From assembly GCA_947179155.2 (NCBI GenBank), contig OX359280.1, positions 12,391,001-12,455,000 on the forward strand: a stretch of DNA of 64,000 nucleotides, written 5' to 3'. The notes beneath the pieces were generated by a model. It was not told the origin of the DNA, made no database searches, and saw nothing but the letters and a program-made list of their open reading frames with translations. Origin of the DNA: Hedera helix. Its lineage: Eukaryota > Streptophyta > Magnoliopsida > Apiales > Araliaceae. Both the position numbers and the translations under genes were made by a program. Numbering within the stretch: position 1 is the stretch's first letter; each line of letters opens with the position of its first letter. This document shows positions 23,157-35,939 of this stretch, piece after piece.

Positions 23157-23785
23157 CTGGGATCGGTTACTATTTTAGATCGCGACCCCGGTGATCTGTC
23201 ACCTTCAACTCTTTTTCTCTCCCAACGTTTTCGGTTTTCCTCGTCCCACCTCATCCTTTTGCATCTTTTTGGATCTTTACCGCAAAATTTGCTACGGTCA
23301 AATCACTCTACACACTTCGGGTAACGTTTTGACTCTTTTTTCTTTTATTTTCATTTTCGTTTGGCTATACATTTGTTTGTTTGAATGTTTTAACTTAGCA
23401 ATGCATGCCCCTATAAGATATTCGTGTTCATTATAGCATACATAAATAGCGGGTCGTGCAGATTGCTTTATTGTTTTGGGAATATTATTGTTTTAGCCAT
23501 TTTATGACCATGATGCATCATTTTCACTTGCATTTGGGATTTGTTGGTTGTATGATTTTGTTAAACATGCCTAGTGGTGCCTGGGAAGCCCATTTTACAG
23601 ATGAAACTCTGCCTAAGTTTTGGGAAATCTAGCGCACCCCTAGGGACTCACTTATGCATTTCAAATCTCATATCATCATAGATAAACATGCTATGCTGCC
23701 CTATTATTACTTAGCAATATGCAATAAGCTCTTTGAAAAATAACAGGCTAAGGATATACCTCCTTTTCGTGGTGCTGTTTCAGCC

Positions 23786-25765
23786 ATGGATCCCGATGCT
23801 TTGAGCAGTTCCACTGTGCCCCGAGTTGCTGGGGTCCGTCGATGTAGAGCGGTCACATCGGCTCCGGCTCCGGTTCTGACCCTTCATTCCCGCAGGCTGG
23901 CGGAGTCTGTCATTCGCCACGTCCATCCTGATGTCGGTGCAGATGCCCAGCTGAGGTAGAGGCAGAGGCAGAGGCAGAGGCGGGTCCTTCTGGCACAACG
24001 GTCCCCCCCCCCCCCCCATGCGTCGGATCTTACCAGGGGCCCGTGTTAGGATGCCGTATCTGCTCGGTCCTGATCTCAATAGTCACCCATCGGCATATCT
24101 TGTGGCTAACGAGGTATATCCGCTGTTTAAATTCATTCAAACTCACATGGTTACCTTGACTAACTGTTTGGTGGCTGTCACAGGTTCCTGAGTTTCGGGG
24201 TAATTGGTTCAGCATCTATACACTCTATCATGCACTGCATCCTGATTATCGCGGGATGGTGGACTCCTGGGGTTTCAACCACTTCTTTACCATCGCTCCC
24301 CGCCGATGTCCATGGGGCTATATGCGGGCATTATCTGAGCGGTGGTTCCACCAGACCCAGTCGCTTCATCTTCTGGATTGCGAACTGATGTTGACACCCC
24401 TTGACTGGCGATATATTACTGGGGTGGAGTTCTCCGGACCCCGTGTTCCCCTGGAGCCCGACATTACTCCCACAGCTGTTCGATCGTTGCTGGGGTACTC
24501 TCCTCAGGACAGAGTCTTCAAGGCCCACAGCATTCGATCAGGGGCTCTGGTTGTGGATGCTATTGGAGGGGTTCTCTCTGAGTCGTTCCCTGAGGACCGA
24601 TCCGCCCGTGATTTCCTGCTCCGACGTTTGTTCTTGACTATCATGAGGGGTTGTTTCCTGGGGAACAACTCTTCGACCATTTATTTCAGCATCGTCGGGG
24701 TTACCCGGGATGTTGATCGGATCGGGGACTATGATTGGGGTTCTTTCACATTTGCTTACTTCCTCCACGGTCTTCGCCTTCACTGAGAGGGGCAGACAGA
24801 TGCTTGGCTCGGATTATATCCCTTTCTGTTGGTAGGTCTCTTTAATTATATCGTCTTCTATTTTGTTTCATTTCTTTTCCCTTGCCTGGTACTTACGCCC
24901 CTTCTGTTTCATTTATCAGTTCTGGGCTTATGAGCGGCTACCATGTCTACGACCGGTTACTACCCTCGGTCCAGAGACTTATCTTAGGGGTCGTCGGTGG
25001 CATCACAACACTCTTGAGGAGACCCCGGTGTCAGATAGCTTTACCCACTGCCGACTACAGTTAGAGTTGATCTCGTCAGCGGACGTGACCTGGGTTCCCT
25101 ATACTGTGGATCATCTGGCGGCTGACCTTGCTGGTGGTTTTCCCGCGGATCAGGAGTTCGCTTTGTCCACCCGCCGCATTCCATTTTTGACTTATGGCGG
25201 ATGGGAGCTATACTTGGGGGAGCGCGCCATCAGATGTGTATCTAGAGAGGTCCGTATCCCTTTTGCCCCTCCATCACGGAGATTCTGGCCCATGGCTGCC
25301 CATCTTTCAGACGCCTTGACGGCCGGGGATGATGGATTCATGCTGTCTGACGGCCCTCATACGAGTGATAGCTTCAGTGCCTGGTGGAGACCCCGCACCA
25401 TCGGACCTCAGACCCGGGCCACTTTCTTTCTCGGAGACCTGGTTCTTGGGTCAGTGATGATGACAGACTGGTTGGAGTGCGTTCGGGCCCCCACCCACTT
25501 AGATTAGATTGTCTCCCTGACTCAGCGACTGGATCAGCTGTCGTCCTTTGTTCGGAGTTTGGGTCGGGATCCAGAGGAAGCTTATGCTACAGACCCGTAT
25601 GGATCAGATTTTGGTGTGGTTCCTGGCTCATCGGGTGCCCCAGTTCCGCCTTTTTCCTGCCCAGACCTGAATTTTGATGCTGAGGCTTCTATTCCCAGGG
25701 ATTTGGGTCATGCGGATCATTTCGAGGATGACGCATTTATTGATGGCATATACTTTACCGACTAG
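23786..25765 (+). pseudogene. Antisense PMD (plant mobile domain) gene, Tat copy 1
   Basis: It is oriented against the element's own genes. The predicted exons are 23786-24113, 24184-24831 and 24920-25765, with introns starting GT and ending AG (24114-24183, 24832-24919) that keep the frame. Exon 2 carries the PMD pattern: HFFTIAPRRCPWGY, ALSERWFHQTQSLHLL, LTPLDWRYITG, then DYDWGSFTFAYF. Exon 3 opens FWAYERLPCLRP and has ADVTWVPY. PMD proteins (MAIN/MAIL type) act in transposon silencing and chromatin in Arabidopsis, and PMD is also carried by transposons. Breaks: a 15 nt poly-C run at 24003-24017, TGA after LRLH (24784-24786) and TAG at 25505-25507. The start ATG follows GTTTCAG. Confidence 0.8.
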
Positions 25766-25975
25766 ATTCTGATAGGCTAGGACCCATGTATTTAAACCTG
25801 CTCGTTTTATTTTTTCTCACTTTATGTATCATGTACAGAATTATCTATTATTTATGCATAATTCCTTATTTTTGATGATTCATTTATTCTATTATAACCT
25901 GTATAATGCATGATTTATTATATACATGGATAAAGAATTGACCCCTGTATAGTCTTTTTGATACTATTTTTACAG

Positions 25976-27255
25976 ATGTCGTCACTTGATGCAGTTCGCT
26001 TGGACCCCTACTTATCCACAGGGATTGTTTGTTACACTCCTTGTCTCTTCTATCATTACAGGTGCCGCCGGGCTTTGTTGACGACATTCTCAGTTATTGG
26101 ATTCCTGATAGGCATGCGTTCAAGTTTGGGCTGGAGTATCTGACCCCTACCCTTGAGGAGTATGCTCGCTTCACCGGTTTGTCGGTGGATGGTCCCTGCG
26201 CTAAGGTTACCTCAGGCCATATGCGCCGTCAGTTTTTGACTTTCACGGGATTATGGAGGATGGCTCTGCTATCTGTGATCTCTTCGAGCCACCTTGTTCC
26301 TCTCCATTTCTTGGTGGACCGATTCGGCTCGGTGGATAGCTTCTCTTTATTCTCCAGTGATTTTTCAGTATATGAGAAGCGCTGGGGCTCTTTAAGAGTG
26401 GATGTCCTGATGGCCTGTGTCATATTAGTTCTATACATGCTTGCCGGAGACGATCTCCTGGACATGCAGGTCATTGTAGCGGTCCAGGCCCTTCAGGAGG
26501 ATCATAACATCCATTATATGATACTTGCAGAGACTTACATGTCGGCCTCGTATTGTCATTCCTTCCTGGGCCGAATATTCAGAGGAAGCTCCACTTTATT
26601 ATATGTATGGTTTATGAGTCACCTCAGGCCCATCGGGCAGTTCTGTCGGCACGGGTTTTGCTTTAGCCACAGCTTGGCCATGCAGTTCTCATTCTTCCCC
26701 CAACGATGCACTGATGCGGCTTCGTGGAGGGAGTTCCTATCGGCCCTTGAGGAGTCCTTCCATCTCCTGATCTACTCGGGTTATTGCTCCTTCATGGGCT
26801 TCTTGACTCATGTGCCCCTTTTGGATTTCCTCCCTCTTCCCGGTCTGAGAGGGGTGACGACTTATCATCCTTTAGCTGTTATGGGGTAGTTTGACCAGAC
26901 GCATGGGCTTCATCTTTTCGCGGGTGCAGCTGATTACCGATTTCTTATGTCACTTCAGACAGAGAGGGAGATGTTGAGGGTATATGATCTTTGGTCTCAC
27001 AGGGTCTCGGCCGAGTTTAGGGACAGTCATCTTGGTCAGACACCTGATTATCTGCGATGGTTGCGGGGAGATCTTGAGATTGCTGATTTTGACCAGATTG
27101 AGGTGTTGGATGGTTCTCGAGGGTTTTTCCTAGATGAGACTAGTTCAGATACGGTTATCCCCTCGGAGTTTTCAGAATTAGCGCCCAGATCTGATATTGA
27201 GCACATTCCTGCTTCGGTACATGTCTCCTGCTCTGATTCGGCGGATCGTATCTAG
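25976..27255 (+). pseudogene. Antisense ORF B, DUF7745/PMD-like, Tat copy 1
   Basis: This is the counterpart of 45983-47326. It contains FGLEYLTPTLEEYARFTGL, a motif shape shared by PMD and the plant DUF7745 domain, then ILAETYMSASYCHSF and a WFMSHLRPIGQF block near residue 200. The ATG at 25976 directly follows a splice-acceptor-like TTTTTACAG, as in copy 2. It is broken by a deletion of about 70 nt near 26020 that shifts the frame and by TAG at 26887-26889, where copy 2 has CAG. It ends at a TAG (27253-27255) also present in copy 2. Function unknown. Confidence 0.7.
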
Positions 27256-27261
27256 AGACTG

Positions 27262-27555
27262 GTGATTGAGGGTACCAGGCTTCAATCAGCATTGAGTGCT
27301 ACTGAGATTGAGAGAGATATTGTCCGCGCCGAGCGGGATGCTGTTGTACTAGCTCGGGATGCCGTCCTCTCTGCCAGAGATAGCATCATAAAGCAAGTCA
27401 GAGTTACTATAGAGGCCCATTCTAAGACCGTCAGTAGTGCTGCTGCTCTTTTGGCCCGGATTGACATGATGGGGCAGCAGATTACAGGCGAGCCTGAGGT
27501 TTATGATGCATCGACTATTCTGTCTCTCCTGCTTCAGCTGGTTTCTAATCTGTAG
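27262..27555 (+). CDS. Alanine-rich coiled-coil segment (ORF C), Tat copy 1
   Basis: About 97 codons continue the frame of ORF B after the TAG. Repeated blocks such as ARDAVLSARD and RAERDAVVLARD indicate a coiled coil. The first codon here is GTG where copy 2 has ATG, so this copy has no obvious start of its own. That suggests it is the tail of ORF B rather than an independent gene. Confidence 0.55.
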   Translation: MIEGTRLQSALSATEIERDIVRAERDAVVLARDAVLSARDSIIKQVRVTIEAHSKTVSSAAALLARIDMMGQQITGEPEVYDASTILSLLLQLVSNL

Positions 27556-28058
27556 ATTATTGTACTCCCTGCATAGACTATGTCAGTTTCATCGTTATTT
27601 AAAAGAGGGACTTTGTAATCGAAATGTTTTATATATATAGAGAAATATTTATGGTTTAGTCATTTCCCTTTTTGATGTATCGTCGCCCTCCATTGGATCC
27701 TCATTTTATCCAGCTGATTATGATTTTGATATATTACCTTCCTTCTTTTCTCAAGTCTTAATTGGGATTCAACAGATATCGCCGCACGACCTTCTGATTT
27801 CATCGGAGTGAGTCTCAGATTTTGGGCTGATTATATGATTGGTTTTGGGTGAGATCTTGAAGGTATTTTATCAGAGGTTTTATGGGCTTTTGGAAACGGG
27901 TTTGGTATAGGGACAAGGTTTATTATTTTGTAGAGAGCAGACTGCACCATGATGGCTGCCTACGTACTCCCACAAGGTCAGGAGATCAGGTCCTACGTAG
28001 TTCGAGTTGTAAGGGGAGATAGAGAAGAGAGATTTTTTTATTTTTTTTTTATTTTTTT
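27556..28058. other. Spacer between convergent antisense cassette and pol, copy 1
   Basis: Non-coding DNA where the plus-strand cassette and minus-strand pol converge. It has T-rich runs near 28035-28060 and a CTACGTAGTTCGAGTT block near 27992 that is conserved in copy 2 near 48070. It probably holds the 3' ends of both transcripts. Confidence 0.5.
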
Positions 28059-29283
28059 TTAAGAATAGAACCGTTTCACTGAGTTAGAATTTAGGGGCTG
28101 CAGGAACACTTCGCTGTCCATTTCTTGTAAGATGAGGGCCCCTCCAGATAGAACTTTCTTGATCATAAAGGGTCCTTCCCAATTTGGAGCGAACTTCCCT
28201 CTCGCTTCGTCTTGACAGGGTATGACCCTCTTCAATACTAAGTCATTTTCTTTGAACCTTCAGAACCGTATCTTTTTGTCGTACGATTGAGAGATGCGTT
28301 GCTGATACAACTGACCGTGTAATATAGCAGCCACCCTCCTTTCATCTATCAGGGCTAATTGGTCGTACCGATTTTGCATCTAGTCCTCCTCATCAATCCG
28401 AGCATCGAGTAAAATTCGGAGGGACGCCATCTCCATCTCAACTGGCAAAACAGCTTTCATCCCATATACCAAGGCATAAGGGGTTGCCACTGTAGACGTA
28501 CGAACTGATGTCCGATATGCAAACAGTGTGAGGGGCAGCAAATCTGGCCATTCTTGCCATAATCCTCTTTATATTCTTATTCGCAGCCTCCACGGCCCCA
28601 TTCATTTTGGGCCTATAAATGACGAAATTGAGATGTTTGATTTTGAATTGATCGCATAACTCATTCATAAGGGCGTTGTTCACATTCTTGGCATTATGGG
28701 ACACCAAGATTTCGGGCTGTAAGTACCGTCAGATGACATTGTTCCCGATGAAACTGACTATGATTTCCTGTGTTACTTTAGGGAAAGAAACTGCTTTCAC
28801 CCATTTGGTGAATTAATCAATCATGACGAAGATGAACCTGTGGCCATTGCTTGCTTTGGGCTCCACGGGTCCGATTTCATCCATGCCCCACATAGAGAAA
28901 GGCCAAGGGGAAGTCATACAGTGCAGCTCATTAGGAGGTGCATGAATCACATTACCGTATGCCTAGCATTGGTAACATCGCTTGATATGATTGTCACAGT
29001 CGGCCTTAAGTGATAACCAGTAGTGTCCCGTTCTCAAAATCTTCTTGGCTAACATCAGTCCACTCATATGTGGCCCACATACCCTACCGTGTACTTCACC
29101 CATGATTTTTTGTGCTTGAGTTTCATCGACACATCGCAACAATCCCAAGCCAACATCCCTCTTATACAGGGAATCTCCGCTTAAATAGAATTTCATTGCC
29201 ATCTTTTGGATTCTTTGCCTCTCCGTTCGGCTTGCTTGGTTGGGGAGAGATCTAACCCTCAAATATTCCCGAATGTCATGATA
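28059..29283 (-). pseudogene. Integrase of Tat copy 1, decayed
   Basis: It aligns with 48113-49442 of copy 2. The HHCC region (near 28963-29110) is recognisable, with HGRVCGPH and CYQC, and the first catalytic Asp (GMDEIG) and the Glu (GAVEAANK) remain. The second catalytic Asp block reads VSHNAKN where copy 2 has VSDNAKN, so a catalytic residue is lost. Several frameshifts and stops break the frame. The C-terminal tail ends at TAA 28061-28059. Confidence 0.85.
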
Positions 29284-30450
29284 CTAGGGCTGATTTGGGT
29301 GGACTACCTCATCGAATAACTCCGCCATGTGTTCTTCGTAAGCGGGGGTATTTTGTACCGTTATTTCAATTTGGGGAGTGGCTTTGCTTTTGAGTATGTG
29401 GACTAATGAAGCCAGGGTGGCTAATGCATCGACAAAGTCATTCCGTCCCCTGGGAATATGCCAAAAGGCTATGTCTTCAAATTCTTGCATTAATCGGATC
29501 ACACACCGGTGGTACGGGAGTAACCGAAGCTCCTTAGTGCCATACACCCCTGTCGCCTATCTGATTACTAACTCTGAGTCTCCGAATACGGCTAATCTTT
29601 TCACTCCCATATTGCGGGTGAATCTGAGCCCCAATATACATCCCTCATATTCAGCTGTATTGTTCGAATTACTGAATTGTAATTTGGTGAGAACATGGTA
29701 TTGCTCACCCGTAATAGAAACCAGGACCGCTCCTGCTCCAGCCCCTTCAGCATTCATGGCACCGTTGAAATACATTTTCCAAAATTGCCCTTCGTCATCA
29801 CACCTCGTATGTTGAACCCATAATATGTCTTCACCTGGTAGAGAAGTTTATAAAGGTTCCATTCCTCCAGACGACATCTCCGATAACTGATCTGCAATCC
29901 CCTGCCCCTTTATAGCTTTCTGGGTGAGATAGAGGATGCCGAACTGTTGTAAGATTAACTGCCACCTCGACAATCGACAATTCAACATTGGTCTTTCAAA
30001 TATATATTTCAGGGGATCGATTTGTGAGATCAAATAGGTAGTGTGTCCATGAAGGTAGTGCTGTAATCTCATAGCAGCCCACGTCAAGGCGCAACATGTC
30101 CTTTCGATCGGGGTGTAATTCTGTTCACAGCTGCTGAATCTCTTGCTGAGGTAATAAATGGCATGCTCCTTGCCTGATTCATTTTTTTCCCCAACATACA
30201 ACCCATCGCAATGGCGTTCACAGATATATACATGAAAAGAGGGATCCCATCCTTCGGAGGTACCAGCAAGTCAATTGCTTCTTAATGGTCTGAAAGGCCT
30301 TTTGGCACTGCTTGTTCCACTCTCGGGAGGCATTTTTCCTTAACAATTTAAAGATTGGTTCGCATGTGGTCGTCAGATGGGATATTAACCAGCTGATGAA
30401 GTTTATCCTCCCCAAGAATCCCCTTATCTCCTTCTCTGTACGAGGTGCTG
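29284..30450 (-). pseudogene. RT thumb and dual RNase H region of Tat copy 1
   Basis: From right to left: the RT C-terminal part beginning APRTEKEIRGFLGRINF (30450), the Ty3-type RNase H (30201-29848, YYLSKRFSSCEQNYTPIERTC) and the second, archaeal-like RNase H (29775-29284, MYFNGAMNAEGAG and FGDSELV). TAG at 29286-29284 replaces a TGG seen in copy 2. The RT catalytic part, protease and gag are absent to the right of 30450. Confidence 0.85.
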
Positions 30451-30639
30451 GGCTTAAATCCGAGTATTTCACATCCATCACAAGCCCCGCGTCTAAATTT
30501 GTAACGCTGCCATCAATATGGAACATCCACCGCTGGCCAGCTCCACCATCACATGGTTCAGCCACCACACTCCTCTATCAACACCGTATTTTCGTAATTT
30601 GCTTGCAAGCAAAGATGGATCATTAAACCCCATCATTAT
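30451..30639 (-). pseudogene. C-terminal fragment of a ricin-B-type lectin domain (type 2 RIP-like)
   Basis: On the minus strand about 40 codons up to the junction at 30451 match the last repeat of a beta-trefoil ricin-B lectin, with a QxW motif (GQRW) and a DGSV...GLVMDV pattern. It appears to be the end of the pseudogene whose earlier part lies at 38688-38973, separated by an LTR insertion. It is only a scrap: no catalytic chain is present and the frame runs straight into retrotransposon RT. Another ricin-B lectin gene is a possible source. Nothing here could make a functional toxin. Confidence 0.6.
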
Positions 30640-32094
30640 TGTGACGACCCCAAATCACTATACTTGCTATAGCTGACTTGGTGTTCACTATAAATATTAA
30701 ATCATTAGTTTTATAGATGATTTCCTTTGTACATAAACAAAGTTATCATCTTAATTCCCAAAGATCTTTTATTATTTTATAACAAGTCCTTGTAATTGAT
30801 ACAAGGAACTTAATACTCGTTCATAACATTTTAACCTTAAGATTTAGATATTCTATAACTTTACATATTCCAAGATTCACGACACTAAATCATTAGGACG
30901 ACTCTTGGGAACAGAGAATCTCGCGGTGAACGTTTGTATCTTCACCCGTGATAAATGTTTGCATTTTTATCCGTGACAAATGTTTGCATCTTTGTCCGGT
31001 GCGAAATTCTCTTTCCGTACAAAATATTACCTAAATAGTTAAAATCCTTACTCGAAACATATTTGATTATAGTGATATCTCTTCATATTAATAATCCTAC
31101 TTATCTGACATTCAGAATAGTAATAACGAGTTATACCTGGGTCCGAGAAACCTTAACGATGGATTTGACGAGTCAACATCGCTTAGTCCTGTCTCGGATG
31201 TACAACACTCACAAGTTATTTACCGATCCTCATCCAAATAAATAGATCATTATTAATACTGTGTTAAGTTTTAAAAATTCTAGGTTTAATCAAAGCAAAG
31301 ACGTAATAAGAAAATTTGATAAAACTTGATAATATTCGATTACATGTGTGGAACTTGTTCTTATTTACATAAGTCATAAAGACTTCATACAAAACATAAG
31401 GTAGATAGAATAACATGTAAATATAGCCTAGTCTGCGTATTTCTTCTTTCCTTTCTTCTTAGAGCCGGAGCTCTCGGGTATGTTTGCAATTAAGGTTTAT
31501 TGCAAGAATGAGCATACAATAGCTCAACAAGTTTAAACATTTAGCATGTAAGAGAACTCACACCGATAAGGATTTGAATGATTAAATAGCTCACAAAGGA
31601 TAGTTCAATTGTTTAACATGACAACGCTGAGTGGTAATATAACCAATAACCGTTCGTCAGTTAATACGACTTAGAACCATGCAGTGGACATATATAGGGG
31701 ATCAACTTAACAATATCCTATGTTATGCACAATATACACTACACTGACTAATCATGACAGTGCTTTAAAAAATGTTCATCTCAGTTTGTTTCGCATGCAG
31801 AGGTCGCCCCAAGACAACTTGGTTTAACTAAAAAGCTCAAATAAATATTTTACGAATAAACATATTCATTTATCAAGTTATGCCGAATCAAATAGCAATA
31901 ACTTTCTTGGCAAAGATTTATAACACGTTGTTGCACAAATTGCATCAATCAGATATAAAGCTTGTAAATAATAAGCTTAAGATAAAAGAAAACTTGCCTT
32001 TTTGATAAGTTTTATGATTAAATATTATTCGTAAATCCTGCACATTAATATTTTATATAAACTAGTTAGACACGAATTCAATCATTTTATGTTT

Positions 32095-32440
32095 TAAGTT
32101 GGACATTATAACTATTTATAATTAAGACTTCTTCTACTTTATATAAAATAAATTAGAGCATTATAACTGCTTGTATAATGAATATTTTACAAAATATTTT
32201 AAGAAAATTTCAGCATTATAAAGGCTTATATAATGAGTATTTCATTAAATACTTAAAGAAAATTCACCATAGTAACTGCTTATAAAAGTATGTTTTTTAC
32301 TTTATAATTGAAATAAATCGGACATTATAACTGCTTGTAAAATAAACTTTTGTACTATATATTTGAAATAATTTGAGCATTATAACTACTAGTAAACGTA
32401 TATTTTAACTAAATATAAGAAGAAAAGTAAACAAAATAAC
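32095..32440. repeat. ~60 bp imperfect tandem repeat in the minus-strand LTR
   Basis: The word CATTATAACTGCTTGTA and variants recur about five to six times, each followed by an AT-rich stretch ending AAATA. The copies are diverged. Confidence 0.6.
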
Positions 32441-33059
32441 CATTAGAGTATACCTCTTGTTGTGCTTGCTATACTTTCAAAATAGCGGAACTTCGTCGAT
32501 CAAAATATATTTTTCTCTCTCAGATTATAACTATAAAGTGTATAGCTTATAAAATGCTCTAGGAAATGCTCTAGAAAATACTAGAAAAATGAATGGTTGA
32601 GGTGGGTATTTATAGGAAAAATCAAGTTCCTTTAATTGAACCTTTAGTCCTTGAAGTTATAATTAGTTTACATAAGGACTTGGACACATATTTAAGAACT
32701 TAGGACACCTCATCAAAAGCACAAAATGGCTGGCCATTTTGATCTAATGGCCTAGAATTCATCTTGCTTTACTTGGTTCTCATTGGTCGAAAAATAATCA
32801 CATGGATAGTTAGCTTGGATTTTGATTGGTTAACTCAATTTTACATAGATTTAGTTGATAATTAGTTAGTGTAACTAGTGTTTTTTTACCTACTTTAGTT
32901 AATCTAACTTGTTTTTTCTTTTCTTAACCATGATTGGTCCATTTAAGTTCACATGGATTGCAATTCTCTCACGCGATTGTCGCAAATATTTTAGTTGGAT
33001 TACTAGTTAGTAATTAGTTTAATTTCAACTAATTTGATTAATTAGTATAATACTTAAGT

Positions 33060-33235
33060 ATTTATATGTATTTACATCGTATAATACATTGTATAATACT
33101 CGTATTCAACTCGTGTTACACTTCGTATTAATCTCGTATAATGTTCCGTATAATTCTCATATTATACCGTACATTATCCTTTGTATTCTTTTTGTATTCG
33201 TTCTGTATTCATCTCGTATTCGGGAATAGTAATGT
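33060..33235. repeat. Short CGTAT-type microrepeat tract
   Basis: Dense repeats of TCGTATTN and CCGTATAAT words at intervals of about 10-13 bp. No coding potential. Confidence 0.5.
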
Positions 33236-34709
33236 TCAAAAATTAGTCTGGGTAAAAATTTTATTGGTGAAAATGCATTTATTGTCCGAATAAACGCTAT
33301 TCAGGAATGTGAATTTTTCAAAATCGGAAGACAGTTCCTGAATGAATAGTATTTTTCGTCTTATTATAGAAAAAATAATATTGGCTCATTAGCATCTATT
33401 GTAATATCCCAGATATTTCCAAGATTTTAAATAATATCTTAATTGATTTTATTAAAGGTTAAGGTTTAAAACCTAGAATGTGAGAAGTAAGATGTGTAGA
33501 AAATGGGTAAACATTTTTTTTAACATAAATTATTTGTTAAAAAATAAATGTGGGAATATTTTATTGATGCAGATAGAGAATTTATTAAAGAAATAAATTC
33601 AATTGAGAAGTGAAGGTGAATATATTAATATTTATATATATACGCCTATAGTTGAGATTGTTAGCCAAATAAAAGATGAGTAATTAATACTCAATAAAAA
33701 CTAATAAATTAATTAGTTTAAATTTGAAGTAAGAAGGAAAGTCATGAAATATAATTAATTAGATTAATTATATTAGTTATAAGTTAAAGTTATAGAGGAG
33801 CTAGAATTATTGCCGATGATGGTAATAATAAGAAGTAATTAATTAAGAAATTAACTTAATTATTAAGTTGAGGTATAGAATTCAAAGGTGAAATTAAAAC
33901 AAGCCCAATATGTTAATTGTTGTAAGTCTTGTTGAGAATTTATATAGAGGTCCAAATAAATTTAAAAATTTAACCTCATGAAGAGTCCAAGTAATTTACT
34001 TACTACTAGTGGACTAGCCCAAAAGAATTTTATGTGTTAGCTAATATGGGAATATTTACATGAAGAGGTTAATTAAATAAGAGAGCCCAATAAAAAGTAA
34101 GTTATGTAGCCCAAAACATTAAAAGTCAAATGATGGTCAATGGTTGGGAGAATCATTTCAAGTATTGATTGAGTGTAGAGAATTAACTAGTGTAAGGTTA
34201 ATTGAATAACCCTAGTTGGTAGACAAGAGAGAGCATTAACCAATCATTGGTTAATTGTTAGGTAAATAAATGTGGTGTTAAAAATTAACTATGGATGAGT
34301 TAATTAAGTAACCCAATGTGGTAGAATTAATTATAGTAAATCTAATTGGATTATATTATAAGTCCAATTGAGGTATTAAACTATGTCAAATTAATTAACC
34401 TAGTACTACATATAATTTAATTTGGACATTGATTTATGTAATAATTAACCAAGCCCAATGCTTGTTTTAATTAAATGTAACATATGGTATTTAATATTAG
34501 CTCAATGTAGTAAATAAATTGATCCCAAACAAATTTAATTGGAGGAGCCCAATATAATAAATCATAGAGTCCAATGTGGAGCCCAAATGGTAGTCAAAGT
34601 GGTGGTCAATATATATACATTGGTGTATATATATATGGATACTTATATAATGATATATGATATAAAAATAAAGCCAAATTGGTGTAATAAAATGCTAAAT
34701 CCCGAATTT

Positions 34710-34725
34710 GGGGGGGGGGGGGGGG
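34710..34725. repeat. G16 homopolymer run
   Basis: Sixteen consecutive G residues in an AT-rich LTR. Its length may be affected by sequencing error. Confidence 0.8.
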
Positions 34726-35719
34726 CACATAGAAATATTGAGTGTGGCTTCATTTGGCTTATTTTACACTCCAAAAGTTGCTTACAAGTACCTTGATAGG
34801 AGTCATTCATCCTTGTCAATCATCTTGTCCATCCAAGCTATAGTAAGCATGCGTTTAAGCCTTAAATGCCCAAGTGTTGGTTGATTAGTAGGAAGTGATG
34901 GAGATTAAGGAAGTACTATAAAGATAGTGCTTCACCAATTCATTGTGTTGGTTAGCCATTTTACAAAAATTCCAAGAGAGAAAAGAGATAACACTCTAGA
35001 GAAAAATAGAGAGAACTCTTATAAAATGAGAATCCATCAAAGAGATTGCTAGAGGATAGTCAATGAGGAGGCACAAGCTTAGCTCATATCAAGAGGAAGA
35101 AGATCATCCATGTCTAAGAGGTTAAAAAGTACTCTAAACCTTTTTAATCTCATTTTTGTTGTTTAAATAAGTTTTAAACGGTTAAAATATATTTTTAACC
35201 GATTAAAATTTGTTTTGATGGTCTAGAAGTCTTTAACTATGTAATATATGTATATTCATAGTTTGATAAGTTTATATCATGATTTGGTATGTGTATTTTG
35301 CATAAAAAGGTAATAAATGTTCATATCGAACTTTACCGGTAAAAACCTAAGTAACTATGTGCTATTTAATGTTGTAGATTAAAATGTACAAGTTGGAAAA
35401 TTTATTTCTATGGCTAGAAAGTTTCATATACGAGTTTGTAAGAAAACCCAACTTGAAGCTTTCTAAAATATTGAATAACGAAGAAGTTATGGCGTTTACC
35501 GTAAAATAGGGCGTTTTTAAACCATAAATGGTTCGATCCGTAATTTTCGTGTAAAACTTTTTCAAAAATGCGATCGAATAATGAAATGTTGTAAAACAAG
35601 AAGTTAGGAACACATCAACACTGATTTGGTGTTATTTGGATGTGTAGATTTCATTTTATTGATGTTTGATAAAAAAAAATCAAAACTGTCAAAAAAATCA
35701 AAAATGTGCAACATACTGC

Positions 35720-35860
35720 AGTACAGCGCCGGGGCGCCTTCTGCAGTATAAAACACTGCGCCGCGGCGCAGTGTACTGTTCCCAGAAAAAATAATAAATC
35801 CGAACCGGGTCGGGTCGGGCCGGGTCAGCCGGGTCGGGCCGGGTCTGGTTCGGGTCATAA
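35720..35860. repeat. CpG-rich palindrome and GGGTCGGGCC repeat block in the solo LTR
   Basis: A perfect 22 bp palindrome occupies 35753-35774 (half-site ACACTGCGCCG). It is followed at about 35805-35856 by tandem CGGGTCGGGCCGGGTCAGC-like units. The surrounding LTR is AT-rich. Confidence 0.8.
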
Positions 35861-35939
35861 AATGAAAAATGTTCCAAAAATTATTTTGGTATTTTTGGAC
35901 TTAATAAATATATTTTTTAAGTTGTAGATAATTGATTTG

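Larger units (their letters stand above)
20477..30450 (-). mobile_element. Tat-clade Ty3/gypsy element, copy 1, truncated at its 5' end
   Basis: Reading right to left it retains the RT thumb, two RNase H domains, integrase, an antisense cassette, a tandem array, the polypurine tract and the 3' LTR (20477-22539). The 5' LTR, primer site, gag, protease and most of RT are missing. Homology to copy 2 stops abruptly at 30450, where a ricin-B-type lectin fragment begins. It is clearly older than copy 2: many stops, and its LTR differs from the copy 2 LTRs at many positions. The bases next to its LTR (ATAAT, 20472-20476) cannot be paired with a second duplication copy. Confidence 0.9.

Noticed and set aside
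29378..29815. 145-codon plus-strand ORF (and 168 codons at 49450-49956)
   Set aside because: Both are mirror frames of the archaeal-like RNase H region on the minus strand. They recur in both copies only because the sense gene is conserved.
35706..35927. ORFs on both strands over the CpG block of the solo LTR
   Set aside because: They are low-complexity translations of GGGTCGGGCC repeats; the solo LTR has no gene.
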